Part shown: positions 1-7,200 of the stretch, piece by piece
Numbering within the stretch: the stretch's first letter is position 1
Layout of the letters: each line of letters begins with the position of its first letter
Notes under the pieces: generated by a model
What the model was told of the DNA's origin: nothing
The model's database searches: none
What the model saw: the letters and a program-made list of their open reading frames with translations, nothing else
Position numbers and translations under genes: made by a program
Source of the DNA: Halobaculum marinum
GTDB lineage: Archaea; Halobacteriota; Halobacteria; Halobacteriales; Haloferacaceae
NCBI RefSeq assembly: GCF_029338555.1
Contig: NZ_CP119989.1
Location: 2,418,001 to 2,482,000, forward strand
Length of the DNA stretch: 64,000 nt
Direction: 5' to 3'

Positions 1-163
1 CCTCGCGCGCCTCACCGTCGGTGTCGTCGCGGCCCGGGTCTTGGTCCGGCATCGCCTCGTCCGGCACCGCCTCGGGGTCGTCCTTCGAGGACGTGGCGTC
101 CTCGGCCGTCTCGAGTTCGGTGTCCTCCTCGACGTCGACGCCGTGCCCGTTGGAGTCGGACAT
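1..163 (-). CDS. N-terminal fragment of an unidentified acidic protein (partial)
   Basis: The ATG at 163 opens a frame that runs off the left edge of the window, giving 54 codons. The visible part begins MSDSNGHGVDVEEDTE and is almost entirely acidic and polar, with no membrane segment or recognisable motif. It lies 74 bp upstream of the end of the endonuclease III gene and in the same direction, so it could be the next gene of the same unit. Acidic low-complexity N termini are common in haloarchaea and do not reveal function. Its product cannot be named from this fragment. Confidence 0.55.
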   Translation of the reverse strand, partial: MSDSNGHGVDVEEDTELETAEDATSSKDDPEAVPDEAMPDQDPGRDDTDGEARE

Positions 164-237
164 GGATCTCGATTGACGATTCGGACGGGTAAACGCGGTG
201 GCCGCTCCGGTGGGTCGTCCGGTCGGACGCCGACGCC

Positions 238-921
238 TCACCACTCCTCGCCGCTGGCGAGGTCCACCGCCGCGTCGCCCTGCTCGGACGGGCAGAGGTC
301 CGCCAACACGCAGTCGCCGCAGTCGGGACTGCGAGCGGTGCACGTCGCCCGCCCGTGACTGATGAAGAGGTGGGTGAACATCCGCCAGTCGTCCTCGGGG
401 ACGACGCCCATCAGGTCCGCCTCGATGGCCTCGGGGCGCTCCTCCTCGGTCAGCCCGAGTCGGCGCGAGATGCGCTGGACGTGCGTGTCGACGACGATGC
501 CCTCGGTCACGTCGTGGGCGTGCTGGAGGACGACGTTCGCCGTCTTCCGCCCGACGCCCGGGAGGTCGGTCAACGCCGACATCGTGTCGGGCACCTCGCC
601 GTCGTGCTCGGTGACGAGAATCTCGCCGATCCCCTTGAGGTAGCCCCCCTTGTTGTTGTGGAAGGTGATGCCGTAGATGTCCTCCGCGAGTTGCTCCTCG
701 CTCGCGTTCGCGTAGTCCTCCGCCGTCTGGTACTTCTCGAACAGGTCCTCACAGACCTGGTTGACGCGCTCGTCGGTACACTGTGCCGAGAGGACGACCG
801 CGACGAGCAGTTCGAGCCGAGTGGAGAAGTTCAGCGAGATGTCGGTGTCGGGGTACTCCTCGTACAGTCGGTCGAGGACCTCCACGACCTGCGCCTCGCG
901 CGAGTCGAGCGGCGTTCCCAT
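238..921 (-). CDS. nth: Endonuclease III (DNA glycosylase/AP lyase)
   Basis: This 227-residue protein excises oxidised pyrimidines and cuts the abasic site in base excision repair. The helix-hairpin-helix LPGVGRKTA lies at 120-128 with the catalytic Lys at 126, and the catalytic Asp is D145 in VVDTHVQR. Four cysteines at 194, 201, 204 and 210 give the C-x6-C-x2-C-x5-C pattern that binds the [4Fe-4S] cluster. Length is typical for the family. The frame is open upstream to 1065, but the ATG at 921 is preferred because the conserved fold starts shortly after it and the upstream extension is basic and unlike haloarchaeal protein. It is divergent from the small gene at 1016. Confidence 0.95.
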   Translation of the reverse strand: MGTPLDSREAQVVEVLDRLYEEYPDTDISLNFSTRLELLVAVVLSAQCTDERVNQVCEDLFEKYQTAEDYANASEEQLAEDIYGITFHNNKGGYLKGIGEILVTEHDGEVPDTMSALTDLPGVGRKTANVVLQHAHDVTEGIVVDTHVQRISRRLGLTEEERPEAIEADLMGVVPEDDWRMFTHLFISHGRATCTARSPDCGDCVLADLCPSEQGDAAVDLASGEEW

Positions 922-1015
922 ACGCGCCCCACCGGTCGCGTCGGCTTCAACGGTTCGGACCGACCCGACGGCGTGCGAGGGGAACGGTTTTGACGCCGCC
1001 GCCGAAGCGACTCGT

Positions 1016-1144
1016 ATGGACTTCGGCCCCCTCGACCACGAGTCGTTCCGCGCGGCCGCCGGCACGGTCGCCGCCTACGGCGCGATCCTCGCCGCGATGA
1101 CGCTGCTGCTATTCGGCGTCCCGTACCTCCTGTTCAGCCTGTGA
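1016..1144 (+). CDS. Small single-pass membrane protein, 42 aa
   Basis: The frame begins MDFGPLDHESFRAAAGTVAA and ends in a hydrophobic helix at about residues 17-40 (ILAAMTLLLFGVPYLLF). It has a short soluble N terminus and one membrane span. I do not recognise a family with certainty. Small proteins of this shape recur beside other genes in haloarchaea. It is divergent from nth and lies 44 bp before another tiny membrane protein on the same strand, so the two may be co-transcribed. Confidence 0.6.
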   Translation: MDFGPLDHESFRAAAGTVAAYGAILAAMTLLLFGVPYLLFSL

Positions 1145-1188
1145 CCGACGACGCGGGGGATTTTGTCCCCGCGGGCGATACCGGGAGT

Positions 1189-1272
1189 ATGGATAGACAG
1201 CAGGTGCTCGCGCTCGTGCTCGTTGGGCTGATGATGTTCTCGTCGCTGGCGTACGCGGTGTCGTTCCTGTAG
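1189..1272 (+). CDS. Tiny hydrophobic protein, 27 aa
   Basis: The frame reads MDRQQVLALVLVGLMMFSSL and ends AYAVSFL. It is a charged N-terminal tetrapeptide followed by one hydrophobic helix, which could be a membrane span or an uncleaved signal anchor. No function can be assigned. Its support is the clean start and stop, the amphipathic-to-hydrophobic layout expected of a small membrane protein, and its place 44 bp after another such protein. A chance frame of this length cannot be excluded from one sequence. Confidence 0.5.
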   Translation: MDRQQVLALVLVGLMMFSSLAYAVSFL

Positions 1273-1278
1273 CCCGGG

Positions 1279-1581
1279 TCAGTACAGTGGCTCGGGTTCG
1301 TCGCCCTCGACCGGTTCGACGCCGAGGGCGTCGGCAATCGCCTCCAGTTCCGGTCGTGAGAAGGACCCCGTCTCAGCGTCCTCGACCGTCTCCGCTACCC
1401 CGACCACCACTCTGATCCCGGCACGCGTCGTCTCGTTCGACGAGCGCTGCTCGGTGGGCACGTCGAGTGCGTCAGCGAGGTCGGCCAACTCTTCTTTGGT
1501 GAACGCCGCGGTCACCTCGCGCTTGAACCGGCCGACCCCGCCCCGGATGCCGTTGCGGATGTCGTGGACGGTGAGCGTCAT
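1279..1581 (-). CDS. Haloarchaeal protein of unknown function with two SAP/HeH-like helices
   Basis: The 100-residue product starts MTLTVHDIRNGIRGGVGRFK. It contains two similar short helical segments, FTKEELADLADALDV near 27-41 and FSRPELEAIADALGV near 75-89. Such [FS]-[TR]-x-x-EL-x-x-[LI]-A-D-AL-[DG]-V units resemble SAP/HeH-type helix-extended-loop-helix motifs, which often touch nucleic acid, but this is a pattern resemblance only. The ATG at 1581 is chosen because the upstream in-frame codons are basic and overlap the spacer before the tRNA gene. It runs in the same direction as tRNA-Gln, 97 bp downstream of it. Confidence 0.6.
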   Translation of the reverse strand: MTLTVHDIRNGIRGGVGRFKREVTAAFTKEELADLADALDVPTEQRSSNETTRAGIRVVVGVAETVEDAETGSFSRPELEAIADALGVEPVEGDEPEPLY

Positions 1582-1678
1582 CGGGTAGTCGGAAGGCGTC
1601 CGGGAGGAAAGGGGCACCGACCGGCGACCGACCGTGACCGCGCAGGTGGTGGTCCACTCGGTCGCGACAGGCGTTTGA

Positions 1679-1751
1679 TAGTCCCGGGCGGATTCGAACC
1701 GCCGTCGAAGGCTCCAAAGGCCCTCATGATTGGCCACTACACCACGGGACT
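1679..1751 (-). tRNA. tRNA-Gln (anticodon UUG), intronless
   Basis: On the minus strand a 7-bp acceptor stem AGTCCCG/CGGGACT is closed, with discriminator A at 1679. The anticodon stem AGGGC/GCCTT encloses the loop C-T-TTG-G-A, giving anticodon UUG. The T arm is GGCGG-TTCGAAT-CCGCC. The total is 73 nt and no intron interrupts the anticodon loop. The 3' CCA is not encoded, as usual in archaea. Confidence 0.95.
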
Positions 1752-1833
1752 TCGCGTTCGTCGCTACTGGGTGGACGTACAATAGGATTGCTTTCTCCGC
1801 TCGCCGTCTTTGGCGGGTGGCGACCGACCGGTC

Positions 1834-1983
1834 TCACGCCCGTCGGATGTCGAACCCGCCGCACGCGGGGCACTGCTGCCGGTTTGCATCGAACCCTCGC
1901 TCACAAGCGACGCACTCGAAGTCGTGTCGGCTCTCCCCGCGCCCCACAATCGACAGCAGTCGATCAGTAACACTCGCCCCCAT
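1834..1983 (-). CDS. Small zinc-ribbon protein, 49 aa
   Basis: From the ATG at 1983 the product reads MGASVTDRLLSIVGRGESRH and then contains two CxxC knuckles, C24/C27 and C38/C41, a typical single zinc ribbon ending FDIRRA. Such one-domain zinc ribbons are abundant in haloarchaea and are mostly uncharacterised. The start is preferred over an upstream in-frame codon at 2031 because the segment before it is basic and lacks haloarchaeal composition, and a GCAGG stretch precedes the ATG. It lies upstream of tRNA-Gln in the same direction. The ribbon suggests a nucleic-acid or protein interaction role, but nothing more specific. Confidence 0.7.
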   Translation of the reverse strand: MGASVTDRLLSIVGRGESRHDFECVACERGFDANRQQCPACGGFDIRRA

Positions 1984-2096
1984 CCTGCAACAAAGTTGCC
2001 AGCGCAGCATCTTAACACCGCTGGCTCGCACGGCGCGGACAATCGGCGACTGTCCCGCGTGCGCGGTCTCCGTTCTGGTCGGTCAGTGCTCGCCGG

Positions 2097-2534
2097 TCAG
2101 TCCGCCGGACTCTCGGGTTCGACTTCGGCGAGGTACTCGCAGGCGTCCGTCTCGGCGTCGAAGCAGTCCGGACACTCGGCGTTGCGGTCGATGATCGTGT
2201 CCAGGCGGTCGGCGACGGTGTCGTCGATGACCGCCTCCAGCGAGCGCGCCTCCGAGCGGAACTCCTCGACTTCGAGGACGTTCGCGAGGAACCGCTCGAT
2301 GATGCAGTAGTTCGAGAGCGCCTCGCGGGCGCGGACGATGCCCTCGTCCGTGAGCGACACCCCCTTGTACTTCTCGTGTTCGGCGAGGCCACGCTCCTCG
2401 AGTTTGCCGATCATCTCGTTGGCGGAGGCGGGGCTCACGTCGAGCGCGTCCGCGACCGACCCCGTGGACGCCGGCCCGTCCTCCACGGCCTGTACGAGAT
2501 AGATGGCCTTCAGATACTGGTCTGCCGTGTTCAT
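2097..2534 (-). CDS. DtxR/MntR-family metal-dependent regulator with altered metal site
   Basis: The 145-residue protein has the DtxR family layout: an N-terminal winged helix (TADQYLKAIYLV, then SVADALDVSPASANEMIGKL as the recognition helix region) and a helical dimerisation domain. Aligned by eye with IdeR, the usual metal ligands His79, His98, Cys102 and His106 fall on Tyr76, Arg93, Arg97 and Ala101, so the canonical Fe/Mn site looks lost. Instead there is C77 and a C-terminal cluster C121-PD-C124-x7-C132, which could bind another metal or an Fe-S cluster (inference). It starts 2 nt after the ferritin-like gene, so the two form an operon and probably share a metal-storage or stress role. 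Confidence 0.85.
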   Translation of the reverse strand: MNTADQYLKAIYLVQAVEDGPASTGSVADALDVSPASANEMIGKLEERGLAEHEKYKGVSLTDEGIVRAREALSNYCIIERFLANVLEVEEFRSEARSLEAVIDDTVADRLDTIIDRNAECPDCFDAETDACEYLAEVEPESPAD

Positions 2535-2536
2535 CG

Positions 2537-3022
2537 TTATCGCCGCTCCATGATCGCCGTGACCTCTTCGACGCCCTCGGCCTCCTCGGCGCGGATGCTC
2601 CGGAGCGTGTCCAACACCCGCTCTCGGTCGACGGAGAACGACGAGTCGCTCCCCTCGATGGCCGCGATCAGGTCGTCGTAGAACTTGTACGCCGTCTCCT
2701 CGTTGCACAACTGGTCGTAGAGGACACCGTCGAAGTCCTCGGGCTTCGTCTTCCCGTACTGCGCCTCGACGAGCGTCTCGATCTCCTCGTACGACACCGA
2801 GTCGGCGTCGAGTTCGTCGATCAACTCCTCCAGTCGTTCGCGGTGCTCGGCCGACTCCGCGGCCGCATCGCGCAACAGCGTCTCCAACTCCGCGTCGAAC
2901 TCGTCTTCCATCTCGCGGTGGTGTTGGGTGGAGCGCGCCTCCACGACCTCCTCCAACACGACGCCGATCTGGAGCAGGCGGGCGAGTTGGTGGTCCGAGG
3001 TGACCCGCTGGCCGATGCTCAC
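2537..3022 (-). CDS. Ferritin-like / rubrerythrin-fold protein
   Basis: The 161-residue helical protein carries the signatures of a four-helix-bundle ferritin-like domain: an E-x-x-H motif in ESAEHRERL, an E-E-x-A-Y-K-F-Y-D helix (NEETAYKFYDDLI) and a late acidic helix RAEEAEGVEEVTAIME. These could ligate a di-iron centre, so a role in iron storage or peroxide handling is likely but not proven. The start is the GTG at 3022, because it falls just before the conserved SIGQRVTSDHQL segment and upstream residues are low complexity. The DtxR-like regulator follows after 2 nt, which supports a metal-homeostasis operon. Confidence 0.8.
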   Translation of the reverse strand: MSIGQRVTSDHQLARLLQIGVVLEEVVEARSTQHHREMEDEFDAELETLLRDAAAESAEHRERLEELIDELDADSVSYEEIETLVEAQYGKTKPEDFDGVLYDQLCNEETAYKFYDDLIAAIEGSDSSFSVDRERVLDTLRSIRAEEAEGVEEVTAIMERR

Positions 3023-3078
3023 GGCCGTCCACCCCCGACGCCGCCGACGGCGGAGTCGCCGGCCGGTTCCTCGTTCAT
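3019..3078 (-). CDS. Possible upstream mini-ORF (19 aa) overlapping the ferritin-like start
   Basis: An ATG at 3078 opens a 19-codon frame MNEEPAGDSAVGGVGGGRP whose TGA overlaps the GTG start of the ferritin-like gene by four bases (GTGA). The overlap is the arrangement used for translational coupling. The peptide has no motif, and a chance frame is quite possible in DNA this GC-rich. I list it because it would explain efficient use of the weak GTG start next to it. Confidence 0.25.
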   Translation of the reverse strand: MNEEPAGDSAVGGVGGGRP

Positions 3079-3283
3079 CGGTGTCACCTCCGACGACGCC
3101 GACCGTAAGCCTTCCCCTCGCTACCCGCGCGCGGTCGCTCGACGGCCGACGCCAACCCACCGACCTCCGGCGTTTCGGCCCCCTGAGGCGCCACCCCACC
3201 GACCACGGTGACGACTATCGCGACGACCGGCACCCCGACCGCGACGCCGAACGCTCAAGCCCACCCGTGAACAACGCCCCCGC

Positions 3284-4531
3284 ATGGACACGGGGCGTGC
3301 GACCGACGACCGCGACGGGCACGTCGGTCGCGACCGTCTCGCGCTCGCGCTCGTCGTGTACGCGGTGCTGCTGGCCCAGACGCTCGTCTACCCGGGCGTC
3401 GACATCCTCGCAGCGTCGTTCGGCGGGACGGGCGTCGCCGCCCCCACGCTGTTCCTCGCCGTCGAGTTCGCCGCCTTCGCCGTCTTCGCCGGTCCGTGGG
3501 GGAGCCTCTCGGACCGCCTCGGCGAGCGCCGACGGCTGGTCGCCCTCGCGGCGGCGGGCGGGGCGGTCGGCTACCTCGCGCTGGCGGTCGCCGCCGGCGA
3601 GAGCCTGCCGTTCGCCGGTGCGCTGGTCCTCCGCGCCCTCCAAGGCGGGGCGACCGTCGGGGCACTCTCGCTTGCAATTTCAGCGCTCGCGGACCGCACG
3701 GGCGGCAACGGTCGCAACATGGGGATCGCAGGAATCGCCATCGGCCTCGGCACGGCCACGGGCGCACCGCTGGGCGGCCAACTGTTCGAGGTCGGCACCG
3801 CCGTCCCGCTGTACGCCGCCGCCGGACTGCTCGGCGTCGCCGCCGTCGGTGCGCTCACGATTCCCGACCGACCGCCCGGCGCCGGCGACCGCGAGTCGGG
3901 CCGCCGTCACGGGGGCCTCGCGGCACTGTTCACCGGGGTGCGCGAGCGCCGCGACCTCGCGGTGCCGTACGCCTTCGCCTTCGTCGACCGTCTCACGGCT
4001 GGCTTCTTCGCTCTCGTCGGCACCCTCTACTTTCGGCAGGCGTTCGGCCTCGGCCCCGGCCAGACGGGACTCCTGCTCGCGGCCTTCTTCGCGCCGTTCG
4101 CCCTGCTCCAGTACCCGTTCGGTCTGCTGTCGGACCGCGTCGGGCGCGTCCTCCCCGTCGCCGCGGGATCTGCCGTGTACGGCCTCGTCGTGGTCGCCGT
4201 CGGGTTCGCGCCGACGGTCCCGCTCGTCGCGCTCGCCATGGTCGCGGTCGGCGTCCTCGGCGCGCTGATGGCGCCCGCGACGCTCGCGCTCGTCGTCGAC
4301 CTCGCCGCCGACACCGACCGCGGCGCCGCCGTCGCCGGCTTCAACGCCGCCGGCAGTCTGGGGTTCCTCGCCGGATCGCTCGTCGGCGGTGCCGTCGCCG
4401 CCGAGTACGGCTTCACAGCCGCGTTCGTCGTCGCCGGCGGGAGCGAGTTCCTCCTCGCGCTCGCGGCGCTCCCGGCGCTCCTCCGACTCGGTCGCCGGGC
4501 GCGCCGGACGGCGGTGTTCGGCGGCGACTGA
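3284..4531 (+). CDS. MFS transporter
   Basis: The 415-residue protein shows about twelve hydrophobic spans in two halves. The MFS motif A between spans 2 and 3 is visible as GSLSDRLGERRRL, and a second copy in the other half reads GLLSDRVGRVLP. This identifies a major facilitator superfamily secondary transporter in the cytoplasmic membrane, most likely a drug/metabolite efflux type. The substrate cannot be told from sequence. The ATG at 3284 starts a short hydrophilic N terminus before span 1 (ALALVVYAVLLAQTLVY). A divergent 205-bp spacer separates it from the ferritin-like operon, and the next gene follows after 58 bp on the same strand. Confidence 0.85.
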   Translation: MDTGRATDDRDGHVGRDRLALALVVYAVLLAQTLVYPGVDILAASFGGTGVAAPTLFLAVEFAAFAVFAGPWGSLSDRLGERRRLVALAAAGGAVGYLALAVAAGESLPFAGALVLRALQGGATVGALSLAISALADRTGGNGRNMGIAGIAIGLGTATGAPLGGQLFEVGTAVPLYAAAGLLGVAAVGALTIPDRPPGAGDRESGRRHGGLAALFTGVRERRDLAVPYAFAFVDRLTAGFFALVGTLYFRQAFGLGPGQTGLLLAAFFAPFALLQYPFGLLSDRVGRVLPVAAGSAVYGLVVVAVGFAPTVPLVALAMVAVGVLGALMAPATLALVVDLAADTDRGAAVAGFNAAGSLGFLAGSLVGGAVAAEYGFTAAFVVAGGSEFLLALAALPALLRLGRRARRTAVFGGD

Positions 4532-4589
4532 GCCGACGACGCCGGTGGCAACGCTGATTGGTGGGCCGGTCGAGTGTCGACGCACGAGC

Positions 4590-5864
4590 ATGTCCGAGCA
4601 CGACCGCGACTACGACGTCGTCCTGTGGGGCGCGACCGGCTTCACCGGTCGCCTCGTCGCCGACTACCTCGCCGGGCGGTACGGGACGACCGACCTCGAC
4701 TGGGCGCTCGCGGGACGCAGCGAGGACCGCCTCGCGGCCGTCCGCGACGAGGTGGTCGCCGACCACGGCGACGAACTCGCCTCGCTCGACCTCCTCACGG
4801 GCGACGCGTTCGACCGCGAGAGCCTCGACGCCATCGCCGAGCGAACCGCAGTCGTCTGCACAACTGTCGGCCCGTACGCGACGTTCGGGTCCGAGTTGGT
4901 CGCCGCCTGCGTCGAGCAGGGCACCCACTACTGCGACCTCGCGGGCGAGGTCCACTGGATGCGCCGGATGATCGACGAGCACCACGACCGGGCAACCGAG
5001 ACCGGCGCGCGCATCGTCCACGGCTGCGGCTTCGACTCCGTCCCGAGCGACCTGGGCACCCTGCTCCTCCAGACCCACGCCGAGGAGCAGTTCGGTGCGT
5101 ACTGCGACGAGGTTCGGGGACTCGTCTCCATCCGCGGCGGCGCGTTCAGCGGCGGCACCGTCGCCAGCATGGTCGAGATGTACCGCGAGGGTGCCGCCGA
5201 CCGTGACGTCCGACGGATCCTCGCGGTCCCGCGTGCGCTCGACCCGCCCGAGAGTCGCGACGCGCGTGCCGAGCGGCCACAGCGCGGGGTCAGCTACGAC
5301 CGCGAGCGCGACACCTGGACCGCGCCGTTCGTCATGGCACAGATCAACGAGCCAGTCGTCCGCCGCTCGAACGCCCTCCTCGGCTACCCGTGGGGCCACA
5401 CGTTCCGCTACGGCGAGGCGCTCCGCACGGGCGACGGCGTGACGGGAGCCGCGACCGCCGCCGGGCTCGCCGCGGGCCAGGGCTTGCTCGCCGGCGCGCT
5501 GGCGGTCGGGCCGCTCCGCGAGGCGCTCGACCGCTACGTCCTCCCCGACCCGGGCGACGGCCCCGACGAGGAGACCATCGAGGGGAGTTCCTTCCAGGTC
5601 CGCCTGCGCGGGACGGGTGCCTCCGACGAGTATCCGGGCGGGTACACAGTCGAGGCGACCGTCCGCGGCGACCGCGACCCCGGCTACGGGTCGACGTGTC
5701 GGATGCTCGGCGAGTCGGCGATCTGTCTCGCGCGTGGCGAGGTCGACTCGCCCCACGACGGTGGCGTGTTGACGCCGGCGTCCGGAATCGGACTCCCGCT
5801 GATCGACCGACTGGAGGGGACCGGCGTGTCGTTCGAGGCGGAGACCGTCGCAGGCGGTGACTGA
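4590..5864 (+). CDS. Saccharopine dehydrogenase-like NAD(P)-binding oxidoreductase (trans-acting enoyl reductase family)
   Basis: The 424-residue protein opens with a Rossmann motif, YDVVLWGATGFTGRLVADYL, at about residues 8-27. This N terminus and the downstream blocks TVGPYATFG, CDLAGEVHW and HGCGFDSVPSDLG are typical of the family that includes mycobacterial trans-acting enoyl reductases and eukaryotic SCCPDH. Members reduce or rearrange lipid-like substrates, but the substrate here is unknown. The ATG at 4590 is chosen because it places the Rossmann motif at the expected distance. The gene follows the MFS transporter after 58 bp and is convergent with the suf operon. Confidence 0.8.
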   Translation: MSEHDRDYDVVLWGATGFTGRLVADYLAGRYGTTDLDWALAGRSEDRLAAVRDEVVADHGDELASLDLLTGDAFDRESLDAIAERTAVVCTTVGPYATFGSELVAACVEQGTHYCDLAGEVHWMRRMIDEHHDRATETGARIVHGCGFDSVPSDLGTLLLQTHAEEQFGAYCDEVRGLVSIRGGAFSGGTVASMVEMYREGAADRDVRRILAVPRALDPPESRDARAERPQRGVSYDRERDTWTAPFVMAQINEPVVRRSNALLGYPWGHTFRYGEALRTGDGVTGAATAAGLAAGQGLLAGALAVGPLREALDRYVLPDPGDGPDEETIEGSSFQVRLRGTGASDEYPGGYTVEATVRGDRDPGYGSTCRMLGESAICLARGEVDSPHDGGVLTPASGIGLPLIDRLEGTGVSFEAETVAGGD

Positions 5865-5954
5865 CAGGGCGGCGCCGTCGCTCGCCGGTGGGTGAAGACG
5901 GGCCGCCGAAAACCGCGGAGTGAGTTCGGAACGGAACCGCGGCGGTCGCGGGCC

Positions 5955-7166
5955 TCAGTCGAGGCGCGCGACGATCAGGTCGTCGATGTCCTCGCGGAGT
6001 TCGTCGACCTCGACCTCCTCCAAGACGGGGACGAAGAAGCCCTCCACGAGCATGTTGCGCGCGGTGTTCTCCGGGATGGACCGGGAGGTCATGTAGAACA
6101 GGTCCTCCTTGTCCACCTGGCCGACCGTCGCGGAGTGCGACGCTTCGGTGTCGTGGTTGTGGATGATGAGCTTCGGCGAGGCGTCGGCCTCGGAGTCGTC
6201 GCTCAACATCAGGGTGTTCTCGCGCTGGTAGGAGCTGGTGTCCCACGCGTCGCGACCGACGTCCTGGACGCCCTCGTACACCGAGCGCGCCTCGTCGTCG
6301 AGGACGCCGCGGGTGACCAGATCGGCGGTCGTGTGCTCGCCGTGGTGCCAGACGCGGGCGTTGATGTCCAGGTGCTGGTCGTTGTGGCCGAAGAACGCGC
6401 CGACGATCTTCGTCTCCGAGGAGTCACCCGTCAGTTCGGTCTCGATGTCCGAGCGGGTGAGCCGGGAGCCGATGTTCCCCTCGATCCAGCTGATCGTGGC
6501 GTAGGTGTTCGCGTCGCCGCGCTTCAGCGTGAAGTTGTACACGTCCTCGTCGAGGTTCTGGAGCGAGCCGTACTGGACGTACGAGTTCTCGCCCGTGACG
6601 ATCTCGACGAGGTTGCTGAAGTAGCGGTCGCCGTCCACGTCGCCGTCGCCGTTCGAGATGCGCTCGAGGATCGTGACCGAGGAGTTGTCCTCGGTGACGA
6701 CCAGCGTGTGGCTGAACAGCGAGCGGCTGTTCATCTCGGCGCGCACCTTCACGTCCTCGGCGTCGACGCCCTCGGGGACGTAGATGACCGTCCCCGTGGT
6801 GAACAGCGCCGTCGACAGCGCCGTGAGGTAGTTCGTCTGCGGGTCGACGACGGAGCCGAAGTGCTCCTTCAGGAGTGCCGGGTGCTCGGCGACCGCCGTC
6901 TCGAAGTCGAGGACCTCCACGCCCTCGGCGGTGACGCGTTCGGTCTCGTCGCTCTGGTCGAGCGGGTCGACGAGCGACTCGTAGTCGAGCCCCTCCAGGT
7001 TCGTCCAGCGACGCCCCGGCGTCTCGATGACGCTCGGCATGTCGAGGTCGTCCAGCGCCGCCAGCGCGTCGAGGCGCGTCTGGAGGAGCCAGTCCGGTTC
7101 GTCTCGCTCCGCGGAGATCTCTGTGACGGTCTCCTCGGAGATGCTTGCGGGTAGCTGTGTGCTCAT
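5955..7166 (-). CDS. sufD: Fe-S cluster assembly protein SufD
   Basis: The 403-residue protein belongs to the SufB/SufD family and forms the scaffold subcomplex SufBCD, which builds Fe-S clusters in the cytoplasm. The N terminus (DEPDWLLQTRLDAL) matches the family's DEPEWML-type segment, and the C-terminal beta-helix contains HDTEASHSATVGQVDKEDLF and SRSIPENTARNMLVEGFF, which are highly conserved. It is the last gene of the sufC-sufB-sufD order, 34 bp after sufB. No Shine-Dalgarno sequence is obvious before the ATG. It is shorter than SufB and has an acidic halophilic surface. Confidence 0.93.
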   Translation of the reverse strand: MSTQLPASISEETVTEISAERDEPDWLLQTRLDALAALDDLDMPSVIETPGRRWTNLEGLDYESLVDPLDQSDETERVTAEGVEVLDFETAVAEHPALLKEHFGSVVDPQTNYLTALSTALFTTGTVIYVPEGVDAEDVKVRAEMNSRSLFSHTLVVTEDNSSVTILERISNGDGDVDGDRYFSNLVEIVTGENSYVQYGSLQNLDEDVYNFTLKRGDANTYATISWIEGNIGSRLTRSDIETELTGDSSETKIVGAFFGHNDQHLDINARVWHHGEHTTADLVTRGVLDDEARSVYEGVQDVGRDAWDTSSYQRENTLMLSDDSEADASPKLIIHNHDTEASHSATVGQVDKEDLFYMTSRSIPENTARNMLVEGFFVPVLEEVEVDELREDIDDLIVARLD

Positions 7167-7200
7167 TGTGTGCGTGTGTGGGTGAGACGTGGGACTCGGA

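Noticed and set aside
41-358. 105-codon plus-strand frame at the left edge
   Set aside because: It overlaps the partial acidic gene and the end of nth on the other strand and is basic with no motif.
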